Assembly: GCF_009176705.1 (NCBI RefSeq) | Contig: NZ_AP021846.1 | Span: 466,001-530,000, forward strand | Length of the DNA stretch: 64,000 nucleotides | Direction: 5' to 3' | Source of the DNA: Pseudoalteromonas sp. A25 | Lineage (GTDB): Bacteria; Pseudomonadota; Gammaproteobacteria; Enterobacterales; Alteromonadaceae | Shown: in pieces, positions 9,944-18,463 of the stretch | Layout: each line of letters starts with the position of its first letter | How positions within the stretch are numbered: position 1 is the stretch's first letter | The notes under the pieces: model-generated | What the model saw: only the letters and a program-made list of their open reading frames with translations | The model's database searches: none | What the model was told of the DNA's origin: nothing | Translations under genes and position numbers: made by a program

Positions 9944-10510
9944 ATGGAATATTTAATGATACGATTACTCGATTTTTTATTTGCCTTGTTTGGCCTTTTA
10001 TTCGCTTTTCCTTTCTTGGTCATTTTGTACATCATTGGACTGTTTGATACTGGCTCACCGATTTTTACTCAAGAGCGTGTTGGTAGAAATAAAAAGCCAT
10101 TTACTTTAGTGAAGTTTAGAACGATGAAGGTAGACACTGCATCTGTTGCGAGCCACCTTGCGAGCTCTTCTTCAATAACACCATTTGGTCACTTTCTTCG
10201 TAAAACAAAGCTGGATGAGCTTCCTCAGCTATGGAATGTATTAAAAGGTGAAATGAGCCTGGTTGGTCCACGCCCAGGTTTATACAACCAAGAAGAGCTT
10301 ACATATGCAAGAGAAGTTAAAGGCATATATTCTGTAAGACCTGGGATCACAGGTCTTGCCCAGGTGAGCGAAATAGACATGTCTACCCCAGAATTACTTG
10401 CGACAACGGATAGGCAAATGATCGATACTTTGACAGTGGCTAATTATTTTAAGTATATAGTAATGACTGTAACAGGCAGTGGTTCTGGGGATAGGGTAGG
10501 TAAGCATTGA
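9944..10510 (+). CDS. Small polyprenyl-phosphate sugar phosphotransferase (initiating transferase)
   Basis: This 188-residue monotopic phosphoglycosyl transferase (bacterial sugar transferase family) has a single hydrophobic helix at residues 5-28, then QERVGRNKKPF, KFRTMK, the Asp-Glu pair in KLDELPQLWN near residue 91, and LVGPRPG near 104. The length matches the PglC-type catalytic core rather than WcaJ-size proteins. It transfers a sugar-1-phosphate, probably the QuiNAc- or FucNAc-type sugar made by wbpM and the preceding reductase, to undecaprenyl phosphate on the inner face of the inner membrane. It starts directly at the stop of the reductase gene. Confidence 0.88.
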   Translation: MEYLMIRLLDFLFALFGLLFAFPFLVILYIIGLFDTGSPIFTQERVGRNKKPFTLVKFRTMKVDTASVASHLASSSSITPFGHFLRKTKLDELPQLWNVLKGEMSLVGPRPGLYNQEELTYAREVKGIYSVRPGITGLAQVSEIDMSTPELLATTDRQMIDTLTVANYFKYIVMTVTGSGSGDRVGKH

Positions 10511-10644
10511 TCTTAAAAGTTTTTTTAACTATAACCTATTAGTTTCTCAACATATAGTTTTACTACTTTTGTATATACTACAGCTTGTACTATGCTTAAG
10601 TTCGTCTGTAATTATAGTTCGAATTGGAATAAAAAAGGAACACA

Positions 10645-12624
10645 ATGGATAGTTGGTTTCGTGTCTTGTTAAGCGCTTCTCGCAGCCAAAAGCGTCTTAT
10701 TACTTTGGTTTTAGATTCAATTTTTATAATTTCTGCTTTTTGGTTGGCCCTGATTGTTCGGCTCGATAGCCTCGCGCCTTTAATGATTGCAAAAAACTGG
10801 TTGTTACTGGTTATTCTCTTACCCGCTAGTTTATTCATTTTTGTTCGTTTAGGGCTTTATCGGGCGGTGCTCCGTTATGTTGGGGCAAGTGCTGTAGGGG
10901 CTGTGGTATTAGGTACTGTTATAAGTACCGTGGTATTAGTTTTGTCTGCCTTTTTTACCCAAACCGTTATCCCTCGTACCATGCCGGTTATTTATGGTTG
11001 GTTAATGATACTCTCTTTGGGTGGCTCACGTATTTTGGTTAGGGCATTGATTTGGCGCTTATCTGCAGTAACCAAAACTCCGGTAGTTATTTATGGCGCT
11101 GGGGATGCTGGGCGACAGTTAGCAACAGCGCTGGCAACTGGTCCCGATTACTATGTTACTGCTTACCTCGACGACGATGATAACAAGCATGGCGCTATTA
11201 TTCAGGGGATCCCAGTAATTCCGTTTGCAGAAATATATAACCTTATCGATAAAAAGCGCGTTAAAAAAGTGCTACTGGCACTGCCCAGTGCAACGCGCTC
11301 TCGCCGTAAAGAGATACTCACTAAGTTAGAAAAGCTACCTCTTGAAGTGATGACTGTGCCCGGTATGGCAGATGTAATTGATGGCAAAGCGCAACTTAGT
11401 GAGATAAAAGAAGTTGAAATAGAAGATCTACTAGGGCGTGATCCTGTCGCACCAAGAACCGAGTTATTGGCGGCTAATATAACTAATAAAGTGGTGATGG
11501 TTACTGGAGCTGGTGGCTCTATTGGCTCTGAACTTTGTCGGCAAATTATTAAAAATAGGCCACTTAAGTTAGTGTTGTTTGAAGTGTCTGAGTTTGGCTT
11601 ATATAACATTGAAAAAGAGTTAAACCAGCTGGCCCTAAGTAAAAACATCGCACTTGAAATTGTGCCTGTGATGGGGTCTGTGCAGCGTATCAATCGTATT
11701 GAAACTTGTATGAAAGCGTTTGGTGTGCAAACAGTGTATCACGCTGCAGCTTACAAACATGTTCCGTTGGTTGAACAAAACGTGGTCGAGGGGGTGCGTA
11801 ACAATGTATTTGGCACGTATCATACTGCAAAAGCAGCTATTAATGCAGGGGTAGAGACGTTTGTTTTAATCTCTACAGATAAGGCTGTTCGGCCCACTAA
11901 TGTGATGGGTGCGACTAAGCGAATGGCAGAGTTAGCGTTACAAGCCTTATCTGAGAGCAAAGTAACGTCAAAAAATACCCGTTTTTGTATGGTACGTTTT
12001 GGTAATGTATTAGGCTCCAGTGGCTCGGTAGTGCCTTTATTTCGCAAGCAGATTAGAGAAGGAGGCCCAATCACTCTAACACATAATGATATCACTCGAT
12101 TTTTTATGACCATACCAGAGGCAGCGCAATTAGTGATACAAGCCGGTGCTATGGGTAAAGGCGGCGATGTGTTTGTACTCGATATGGGTGAGTCTGTTAA
12201 AATTAAAGACTTGGCAACCAAAATGGTTCATTTGTCGGGCCTAGAAGTTAAATCTGAATCAAATCCTCATGGCGATATTGAAATTAAATGTACGGGGCTG
12301 CGCCCTGGTGAAAAGCTATATGAAGAGTTGCTCATAGGTGATAATGTTGAAGACACCCCACACCCACGCATAATGACGGCGAATGAGGTTAAGTTACCGC
12401 TAGGTGAGTTGGATAAACTTATTGAAAAACTAGATGCAGCTTGTCATAAATTTGATCACGAAGCTATTCGTAAGTTGTTACTAGAAGCGCCAACAGGTTT
12501 TAACCCTACCGATGGTATTTGTGATTTAGTATGGAATGAAAAACGTGTTGCACTAGAGCGAGAAGCCAAACAAGTAGTGAAGGCTGCAGATGATGTAAAA
12601 GTGGTTAATTTGCGTAAAGCTTAA
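10645..12624 (+). CDS. wbpM: UDP-GlcNAc 4,6-dehydratase, membrane-bound WbpM type
   Basis: This 659-residue protein has four N-terminal membrane segments (about residues 19-130), a CoA-binding-like nucleotide domain (VIYGAGDAGRQL near 148) and a C-terminal SDR dehydratase domain (VTGAGGSIGSELC near 286). The catalytic Ser-Met-Lys set replaces the usual Tyr-Lys: STDKAVRPTNVMGATKRMAE near 410. WbpM-type enzymes make UDP-4-keto-6-deoxy-GlcNAc, the precursor of QuiNAc and FucNAc, and are typically the last gene of O-antigen clusters. A good ribosome site (AAAGGA) precedes the ATG. The 134-bp gap upstream may hold its own promoter. Confidence 0.95.
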   Translation: MDSWFRVLLSASRSQKRLITLVLDSIFIISAFWLALIVRLDSLAPLMIAKNWLLLVILLPASLFIFVRLGLYRAVLRYVGASAVGAVVLGTVISTVVLVLSAFFTQTVIPRTMPVIYGWLMILSLGGSRILVRALIWRLSAVTKTPVVIYGAGDAGRQLATALATGPDYYVTAYLDDDDNKHGAIIQGIPVIPFAEIYNLIDKKRVKKVLLALPSATRSRRKEILTKLEKLPLEVMTVPGMADVIDGKAQLSEIKEVEIEDLLGRDPVAPRTELLAANITNKVVMVTGAGGSIGSELCRQIIKNRPLKLVLFEVSEFGLYNIEKELNQLALSKNIALEIVPVMGSVQRINRIETCMKAFGVQTVYHAAAYKHVPLVEQNVVEGVRNNVFGTYHTAKAAINAGVETFVLISTDKAVRPTNVMGATKRMAELALQALSESKVTSKNTRFCMVRFGNVLGSSGSVVPLFRKQIREGGPITLTHNDITRFFMTIPEAAQLVIQAGAMGKGGDVFVLDMGESVKIKDLATKMVHLSGLEVKSESNPHGDIEIKCTGLRPGEKLYEELLIGDNVEDTPHPRIMTANEVKLPLGELDKLIEKLDAACHKFDHEAIRKLLLEAPTGFNPTDGICDLVWNEKRVALEREAKQVVKAADDVKVVNLRKA

Positions 12625-12939
12625 TGAGCATGTGGCACAAGGCACTTTATTGTTACAAGAGTGCTCTGCTTAACTCCTGTTATTTGTGAATAGTTACACC
12701 GCTTTTTAGTAATTTTATGAAAAGAACCAAGTGCTCTGGTGTATTGCGATTGTGTTAAACTTGCTTGGGCAAAGTACTTGTATTGAGTTGCAATGAATAA
12801 AGCTTATTTGAGATACGTAATGTTGATGTATTGATTGGCTTGGGTTTTCTTTACTTTCAATATACGATAGTTAAAACAGTAATAAAGTTAAAGTAAGGCT
12901 TTATTACAATGAATAAAAAATAAAAATTGGTCTGCGTAC
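12625..12939. other. Intergenic region between wbpM and yjbH-like gene
   Basis: This is 315 bp of AT-rich sequence without a supportable gene. The one clear structure is an inverted repeat near the right end, GTAATAAAG at 12879-12887 and CTTTATTAC at 12899-12907 (9-bp arms, 11-nt loop). It lies in the probable leader of the yjbH-like gene, and no T-run follows it, so it is more likely an operator or RNA leader structure than a terminator. I saw no convincing terminator for wbpM. Confidence 0.4.
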
Positions 12940-15051
12940 ATGTCAAAAATAAATATAGTTCTTGCAGGCGGTGTAGTGCTTGCGAGTATGCCTGCTTTAG
13001 CAGATAGCCCAGCAAAAAGCTTTTCTTCATTTGCTGGTTATACTGGGCTATTTAATACACCAAATGCTGAAGTGTTAGAAAAGGGGTCGGTTGACTTTGG
13101 ATACAACAATCAACTCGATTTACGTGGCACTAAATATATTGATGGTCATAATTTTATCTTTTCCGCAGGGATTTACGACGGCCTTGAAGTCAGCGGTCAG
13201 ATTGCATCGAGTACAATACATGATAGTATGTTTGAAAATAAGGGCCAAACTCGAGATCTATCTTTTAATCTTAAGTATCAAATTCCTTATATTCCCAAAA
13301 ACTGGTTCAATCTCGCCATCGGTGGTAAAGACTTAGGTGGTGCAGCAAATAACTACGAAACGTACTATTTAGCGGGCTCAAAAGAGTGGAATGATTTTAG
13401 GTTTTCTGCGGGGATTGCAGTTAGCGACCGCGCTACGGGGCAAATGGATGGTGCTTTTGCGGGTATTGAATGGCAGCCGCTAGATTGGTTTGCATTGCAA
13501 TTAGAGCACGATGCAGATGCGGTGAATGCGGGTATTCGATTAACTGTTCCACGTGAGTGGATCTACGATGTGGGCACGTTAACATTCAGTGGCAAGTTGT
13601 ACAGCAATACTGATTATGCGGATAAAAACACCTATTGGGGCTTAAACTTTTCAATGCCTTTGTTTGAGCAGGCAGTACTAAACGACCCTACTGAGGCTGC
13701 GCCTGCGCCTATTTTAGATAACCATAAAAATCGTGAAGCGGCATTTAAAGCCCACTATCAAAAGCAGCGAGAACTTGCGCAAAAGCCTTTAGAAGAGGCT
13801 AAGCAAGAGGTAGCGCAGCGTGATAAATTCAGTAAATCTCTTACTTTACAAACACGAGAGCTTAAAAACGCGTTAATAGACGATGGTTTTGAGGCTGTAA
13901 GCGTTGGTTTTAATCGTGAGCCACATATTGTTTTGAGCTTTGAGAACTTTGTATTCAACCGCAACGATATTGATGCAATAGGGTTGGTGCTAGGGCGCAT
14001 CGCAGAGCACATTGATGAACCAGACGCTAAATATAGCATTCAGTTATTGAATCGTGGTATGCCTATGTTGTTTGTACGCGGTAGTGTTGATAATTATCGC
14101 GACTTTATTAATAGCAGTATTACGCCAGATATGGATATCCGTCGTGGTGAAATGGAGCCACTCGGCAGTGTGTCGTGGGTTGGTATGCCAAACGCGAATA
14201 GCCCTTATTTTACACCTCGCTTAACTATTGGCCCAGCGCTTAATCAACGAACTGCAACTGAGCTGGGCGTTTATGATTATTCACTTGCTGTAAAAGCAGA
14301 TTTAGATTTGCCGATGTGGTACGGCGGTGGCTTAAGTGTGAGTGCTCAATCTGAATTAGCCAAAACGAGTGATTATGAACAAGGTAGGCCGTTTGGCCGC
14401 TTGGCTGAAAAAGATGGTATTACTCAAGCTACGTTATACCAGACTTTAGCGCTGCCTTACGGCATTTATAATCAAACGCATATCGGCTTTTTTAGAGAGT
14501 TTAATCAAGATTTCACTGGTATAAAAAACGAAACTGTTTGGCTAAGTGGTAATGGTCGTCATCAGTTTAAGGCAGATATTGGTTACTTAGAGTATCAAGA
14601 TTACAACACAGAACGAGATTATCAGGCGTTGTCATATCGCTATAACTGGATTGAAAAAGATGTTAGCTTTCATGCAACGGCAGGGCGCTTTTTTTATGAC
14701 GATAGCGGTGTAAAGGTCGAAACGCGCTTTTGGTTTGGAGACAGTTATATATCAGTATTTGCACAAGATACCGATGTGCAGGTGGCAGGGGTGTCGTTTA
14801 GCATTCCGCTTACGCCCCGTAAAGATATGCCAGCGACAAGTTATGGACAAATTAAAGGTAATGAGGCTTGGCAACATAGCGTCAGCACGCGTATCGGAGA
14901 ATCACACAACAACGTAACAATTGGTCGAGCTAAGCAGATAGAAACACCGCTGAGTATCACTAAAACCCTTTTAAATCAGGGCCGACTTTCAAGTAGTTAT
15001 ATATATGCTAATTTAGCGCGTTTACGAGAAGCGTACTTGACTTATCGTTAG
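12940..15051 (+). CDS. yjbH: YjbH-like exopolysaccharide outer-membrane protein
   Basis: This 703-residue protein has a cleavable signal peptide ending in MPALA-DS near residue 21, followed by the YjbH opening (GYTGLFNTPNAEVLEKGSVDFGY) and long stretches of alternating residues typical of outer-membrane beta-barrels. The middle (residues about 250-310) is charged and helical (KQRELAQKPLEEAKQEVAQRDK). Length matches Escherichia coli YjbH, which acts with YjbE-F-G in exopolysaccharide secretion. No yjbEFG partners are present here, but the next gene is a secreted lipoprotein. It probably supports export of the polysaccharide encoded upstream. Confidence 0.88.
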   Translation: MSKINIVLAGGVVLASMPALADSPAKSFSSFAGYTGLFNTPNAEVLEKGSVDFGYNNQLDLRGTKYIDGHNFIFSAGIYDGLEVSGQIASSTIHDSMFENKGQTRDLSFNLKYQIPYIPKNWFNLAIGGKDLGGAANNYETYYLAGSKEWNDFRFSAGIAVSDRATGQMDGAFAGIEWQPLDWFALQLEHDADAVNAGIRLTVPREWIYDVGTLTFSGKLYSNTDYADKNTYWGLNFSMPLFEQAVLNDPTEAAPAPILDNHKNREAAFKAHYQKQRELAQKPLEEAKQEVAQRDKFSKSLTLQTRELKNALIDDGFEAVSVGFNREPHIVLSFENFVFNRNDIDAIGLVLGRIAEHIDEPDAKYSIQLLNRGMPMLFVRGSVDNYRDFINSSITPDMDIRRGEMEPLGSVSWVGMPNANSPYFTPRLTIGPALNQRTATELGVYDYSLAVKADLDLPMWYGGGLSVSAQSELAKTSDYEQGRPFGRLAEKDGITQATLYQTLALPYGIYNQTHIGFFREFNQDFTGIKNETVWLSGNGRHQFKADIGYLEYQDYNTERDYQALSYRYNWIEKDVSFHATAGRFFYDDSGVKVETRFWFGDSYISVFAQDTDVQVAGVSFSIPLTPRKDMPATSYGQIKGNEAWQHSVSTRIGESHNNVTIGRAKQIETPLSITKTLLNQGRLSSSYIYANLARLREAYLTYR

Positions 15052-15453
15052 TGGGTCATTTACGACTTTTGTGAGTCATGTAACTTTAATAATTAATAAG
15101 CTTTTGAAAAGTTATAAGTTACGGTAGTTTTTACAAAGTAGAGCTTGTATAATTTATCGACTACTCTTAATCTATTTACGGTGACTTTAGCGTTTGAGCC
15201 TTAGCGTCTAATGTGTAAGGCTAAAACAGCTCGAACCGATGATTGGATACTAATTTATCGAAGGTGTTTTTAAGATAAAAATAGCTCAGTCAGTAAAAAA
15301 AATTATTGAACAGTGGGTGTAACTGCTCGCAGGTCAAAAATATAGGTAGGAAGAATTGGAAATAAGCGCAATGTTTCCTATAGTATTAATTTGAATTACA
15401 AACTGTGCGGGAGTTGTTTGGGCTCTTGCGAAAAAATGGAACAAGGACTAATC
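15052..15453. promoter_or_regulatory. Long leader region upstream of the large lipoprotein
   Basis: About 400 bp lies between stop and start. A perfect -10 hexamer TATAAT is at 15148-15153 but has a poor -35. Downstream is an inverted repeat, AGCCTTA at 15197-15203 with TAAGGCT at 15216-15222 (7-bp arms). If transcription starts near 15160 the leader would be about 290 nt, long enough for RNA-level control. I did not recognise a known riboswitch. An in-frame TTG at 15391 could extend the lipoprotein, but it would bury the signal peptide, so the region is treated as non-coding. Confidence 0.35.
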
Positions 15454-17061
15454 ATGCTTGCTAATAAAAAATCTCTTTTGGCGATGTCTGTCGCTGCCTC
15501 GCTAACATTGACGGGTTGTTTTAGCGACAACGACAACAATGTTAAAGTAGATCCGCCTACACCACCTACGCCAACACCTACAGAAACGGTAGTGCCAGAT
15601 ACGCTAGTTACTGAGCAACCTTCTAAGGTGTTTTCTGTTAACGTAGTTAATGCTGCAAATTCAGATGTATTGTCTGGTGCAACAGTTTCGTTTGTAGTTA
15701 ATGGCGAACCCGCAAACGTATTAACAGACGTAAACGGTGAAGATTTATCATCTGTAACTGTAGACGAAACAGGTAACTTTACTTTCTTAAATAAAGAAGG
15801 CGAAACAGGCAGTGTGACAGCGCTTGTGGCTAGTGAAGGTTATATTTCAAAGAGCTTTACTGTTGACTTATCTGCTGAAGTAGAAGGCGACGCAAATGAT
15901 ATTCCTTTAGAGTTTGGTTTGGTTTCAGCGGCAGCAACAGAAGGCGTTGAGGTTGCAGAGGAAAAAGCAGCTGTAACTGGTGGTACTACGGCTGAGGCAG
16001 TCACTGCCGCAGCGTCTGGTGAAGGCGCTAATGCAGAATTAACAGTACCTGCAAATACTGAATTTCAAAATGCAGCTGGTGAAGCAATTAGTGGCTCAGA
16101 AGTTACAATGAGCGTTATTGCTGCCGATTCAAGCAATGCAAATACTGGTGCGATTATTCCAGCTGGTTTGAATGATGGTTCTACAACTCAAGTTAAGAAA
16201 CCAGTTGGCGTTACAAGTATCACAATGACGGATGATACTGGCGCAAAAATCAAAAAGTTCTCTAGCCCTATCAATGTGTCAGTTGCTATCCCTTCAGGAA
16301 ATGATATAAAAGTGGGTGATCAATTAGACATTTCTTCATATGACGAAGATACTGGCGTATGGTCTGAAGAAACCAACAAAGCAACAGTTGTTAGCAATGG
16401 TGGTGCGTTATCTGCACAATTCGCAACTGACCACCTAACTTTCTTCTCAATGAACAAGAGTGTTCCAATCTGTACGGATGGTGTGACTGTGCGCGTTGTT
16501 GGCGGTACTCTGCCTGCACGTGGTTTAGCTGTAAGTATGACTTCACCAGATGGCTCTATTTCAAGCTACCTTCGCTCAAATTCTAAGCAAGTTATTTCGG
16601 GTGCCTCTACAGCAAGATTTGGTATTTCATCAGAAGCGGTTGCAAAAGTACGTTTATATGATAGAGCGGGCAATACTTGGTATGAGCAAGAAAATCAGGG
16701 AATTTGTGGCAATGTTGACGTTACTCTAACTAACTCTGTTCAAACGATTGAGAAAGAAGTTACTTTAAGCGGTGTATGTGCTGCAGATGAGACTAAAACG
16801 GCTGACCTTTCGGGTTCTATCGTAACTTACGCTAAAGATGGTAAAGCAGCTTCACTCGCTCAGGCGCTAGGTAATTCAACCTTTAAACTATCGGGTATTG
16901 AAGTGGGTGGTAACTACACCGTACGTGCAACTATCCGTGGTGCGAAAGTTCAAGGTGGCGGTCAATCACAAGTATTTACTTTTGGAAATGTTCAGAGCGC
17001 TGATACTCTAACAGGTTCAGTTCAGCTTGAGTGTAACCAAGTTCCAGTAACTGGTGGTTAA
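15454..17061 (+). CDS. Large secreted lipoprotein with Ig-like/regulatory-type beta domains
   Basis: From the ATG at 15454 (ribosome site AAGGA) the 535-residue protein has a lipoprotein signal with lipobox LTGC near residue 23, then a PTPPTPTPTE linker. A beta-rich domain with the Ig-like phrase FSVNVVNAANSDVLSGATVSF follows, then a very Ala/Glu/Val-rich acidic middle, and a C-terminal part with four Cys residues (near 336, 420, 449 and 527). It should be exported and lipid-anchored. I do not recognise a specific family. The position after the yjbH-like gene suggests a cell-surface or matrix role. It ends at a strong terminator. Confidence 0.75.
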   Translation: MLANKKSLLAMSVAASLTLTGCFSDNDNNVKVDPPTPPTPTPTETVVPDTLVTEQPSKVFSVNVVNAANSDVLSGATVSFVVNGEPANVLTDVNGEDLSSVTVDETGNFTFLNKEGETGSVTALVASEGYISKSFTVDLSAEVEGDANDIPLEFGLVSAAATEGVEVAEEKAAVTGGTTAEAVTAAASGEGANAELTVPANTEFQNAAGEAISGSEVTMSVIAADSSNANTGAIIPAGLNDGSTTQVKKPVGVTSITMTDDTGAKIKKFSSPINVSVAIPSGNDIKVGDQLDISSYDEDTGVWSEETNKATVVSNGGALSAQFATDHLTFFSMNKSVPICTDGVTVRVVGGTLPARGLAVSMTSPDGSISSYLRSNSKQVISGASTARFGISSEAVAKVRLYDRAGNTWYEQENQGICGNVDVTLTNSVQTIEKEVTLSGVCAADETKTADLSGSIVTYAKDGKAASLAQALGNSTFKLSGIEVGGNYTVRATIRGAKVQGGGQSQVFTFGNVQSADTLTGSVQLECNQVPVTGG

Positions 17062-17084
17062 GCTTTTAAGCCATAAAGATTAAA

Positions 17085-17112
17085 AATGCCACCTAAATAG
17101 GTGGCATTTTTG
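17085..17112 (+). terminator. Rho-independent terminator, probably bidirectional
   Basis: Stem AATGCCACCT at 17085-17094 pairs perfectly with AGGTGGCATT at 17099-17108 around the loop AAAT, followed by TTTTT on the + strand and preceded by an A-run. It ends the lipoprotein transcript and can also serve the opposing gene at 17169-17846. Confidence 0.9.
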
Positions 17113-17168
17113 TAAGTGTTATTTTTAGTTAAGCACTGAGTACGTAAGATTTTTATCACTATATTACT

Positions 17169-17846
17169 CTAACTATGCCGGCTAACAAACCGTTGCCAGT
17201 GTACATTACTGTTTATCACTCTGATTGGAGCAACAATTTGTTTAAGTAGGTTTGGCTTTGGTGGCTGTATGAGCGCTTCATCTTTTAACCCCATCAGATA
17301 GTGAAAGGCGGGCTTATTAGCCCGCTGAATGGCGGCAATACGAACTTGCTGTTCAAAGTTTAAACGCAAACTACTTATGGCGGTTTTGTGCCCTTGTTGA
17401 TCTACATTGGGTAGACCACACTTTTGCAAATAACCTAAGCGCTCACCCTCACCTGAAAACCAGATCCTCACTTTTTCACTGTAGCGACCTGATTTGGAAG
17501 GTAAATCAAATAGTAACCTGTCTTGGTTTTCTCTTTTGACAAACTGAATATATTGCTCAAGCCCCGCTTGCCAAAGGGCTGTGTGTATCGGAACAAAGCG
17601 GTGCTGGATTTTACCGTGGGTGGTAAAATTAAACCCGTGAATGCTATCAATCGTCACTACATCAGCGAGTGTTAAGTTGCCTATTTCATCGCTGTATGCA
17701 CCAGCGTAATAGGCTAGGAGTGGCAGCCAAAAATGCCAGTGCTTGGGCTGCTCTCGAGGTTGTTTTTCATCACCGTAGATATAACCATTAAAAAGCGTGT
17801 GTAGTTCCATAGCAGAAAAAGCCCGTCGGCCTAAATGCGATTTCAT
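17169..17846 (-). CDS. Degenerate tyrosine-recombinase-like protein
   Basis: The 225 residues follow the catalytic-domain layout of phage integrases: an entry helix (RRAFSAMELHTLF), then WLPLLAYYAGAYSDEIGNLTLADV near residue 41, a beta hairpin ending HRFVPIH near 83, WFSGEGERLGY near 128 and ISSLRLNFEQQ near 156. The first catalytic Arg (normally TG-x-R-x-x-E) is replaced by Tyr in AGAYSDE, the His of the H-x-x-R motif is missing, and no C-terminal nucleophilic Tyr is in place. It also lacks an arm-binding N-terminus. It is probably a repurposed or decaying integrase remnant. It lies just outside attL of the dusA island, on the opposite strand from the dusA stub. Confidence 0.6.
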   Translation of the reverse strand: MKSHLGRRAFSAMELHTLFNGYIYGDEKQPREQPKHWHFWLPLLAYYAGAYSDEIGNLTLADVVTIDSIHGFNFTTHGKIQHRFVPIHTALWQAGLEQYIQFVKRENQDRLLFDLPSKSGRYSEKVRIWFSGEGERLGYLQKCGLPNVDQQGHKTAISSLRLNFEQQVRIAAIQRANKPAFHYLMGLKDEALIQPPKPNLLKQIVAPIRVINSNVHWQRFVSRHS

Positions 17847-18030
17847 GCTTGTTGTTATACCTATTTAGCTTTCAAGTGCTTAGTGTATCTTTTTAGTATG
17901 GCTTAAATAAAGCCTCCGACGTGTTTTATTACTCACTTTAATCCAACATAGCCGCATATTTGATATTAAGGTATACTACGCGGCCAAACTTGCGTTGTAC
18001 TTTATTTTAGTCTCTTTAAAGGCACACTTC

Positions 18031-18104
18031 ATGACTTTAGCACATACTCATTTCCGCCGTTTTAGCGTAGCGCCTATGCTGGATTGGACGGACTTTCAAT
18101 AAAA
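18031..18104 (+). pseudogene. dusA: 5' stub of dusA left behind at attL
   Basis: The ATG at 18031 opens a 23-codon frame whose peptide reaches [14 protein letters not shown], identical in that stretch to the N-terminal motif of the intact dusA at the far end of the island, then runs into FQ and a stop at 18102-18104. The break in homology falls just after the 20-bp att repeat. This is the original host start region of dusA, cut off from its body by integration of the island. Its upstream region (17847-18030), with a TATACT-type -10 near 17973, is presumably the native dusA promoter. Confidence 0.9.
18070..18089 (+). repeat. attL core of the dusA-integrated island (20-bp direct repeat)
   Basis: The 20-mer gcgcctatgctggattggac is present here and again at 33474-33493. 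Both copies lie in the codons for the APMLDWT motif of dusA. Homology outside the core is partial on the left side and lost on the right, as expected for an attachment site. dusA 5'-end integration by tyrosine recombinases is a known pattern, and the recombinase gene lies beside the right copy. Confidence 0.92.
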
Positions 18105-18169
18105 TTAGGTGGTCTTAAGCTTTAAGGGTGATACTAGGATGACTAAGAATTGTGGTGGGTCACCCCCCC

Positions 18170-18198
18170 TTTACAGCGTAATGCAATTACTTTATTAT
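18170..18198 (+). promoter_or_regulatory. Sigma-70 promoter for the retron RNA
   Basis: A -35 hexamer TTTACA at 18170-18175 and a -10 hexamer TATTAT at 18193-18198 are separated by 17 bp, predicting a start near 18205. This is just upstream of the proposed a1 segment of the msr-msd RNA, with no open reading frame before 18464. The same promoter probably drives the three genes that follow. Confidence 0.65.
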
Positions 18199-18204
18199 TC
18201 ATTT

Positions 18205-18430
18205 GCTTTCCTACTTTTGGTGGACTTTGAATTATCGCAGACTAGCGAAAGCTTAAAATTAAGGTAATACCTTGCGGAGTGTAAACTCTAACTGATCCGG
18301 TGAGGCGGCTGCGCCTATTCTCGCCTCTGGGCGCCCGGATCGCCACGCTGTGAGCGTGGCAGGTTAGCACTGCTGGTAAATCCCTCTAATAATCAAGTGA
18401 ACGTGGACTTATTAAATACCCTGCGAGGCA
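18205..18430 (+). ncRNA. Retron msr-msd non-coding RNA (predicted)
   Basis: The stretch between promoter and first gene is a chain of hairpins. TAGC at 18243-18246 is followed by GAAAGC, resembling the branching-guanosine context of known retrons, and would put the priming G at 18245. Msr-like hairpins follow: AAGGT/ACCTT (18261-18273) and GAGT/ACTC (18277-18288). An msd-like GC-rich structure comes next: outer stem GATCCGG 18294-18300 with CCGGATC 18335-18341, inner arms GAGGCG and CGCCTC, then a perfect 8-bp hairpin GCCACGCT/AGCGTGGC at 18342-18360. Candidate a1/a2 pairing is TCGCAG 18235-18240 with CTGCGA 18421-18426, with CTTTGAATTAT (18225-18235) against ATAATCAAG (18389-18397) as an alternative. 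Exact ends are inferred. Confidence 0.78.
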
Positions 18431-18463
18431 CATGTGTGTCGTATTTTGTAAGGAGATAGAGTA

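Noticed and set aside
12879..12907. Inverted repeat as terminator of wbpM
   Set aside because: It is 255 bp beyond the wbpM stop, has an 11-nt loop and is followed by A-rich rather than T-rich sequence.
13758..14039. Antisense reading frames inside yjbH, wbpM and other long genes
   Set aside because: These are codon-bias shadows without ribosome sites or recognisable domains.
15391..15453. TTG start that would extend the lipoprotein by 21 residues
   Set aside because: It would place residues before a standard lipoprotein signal peptide that begins at ATG 15454 with its own ribosome site.
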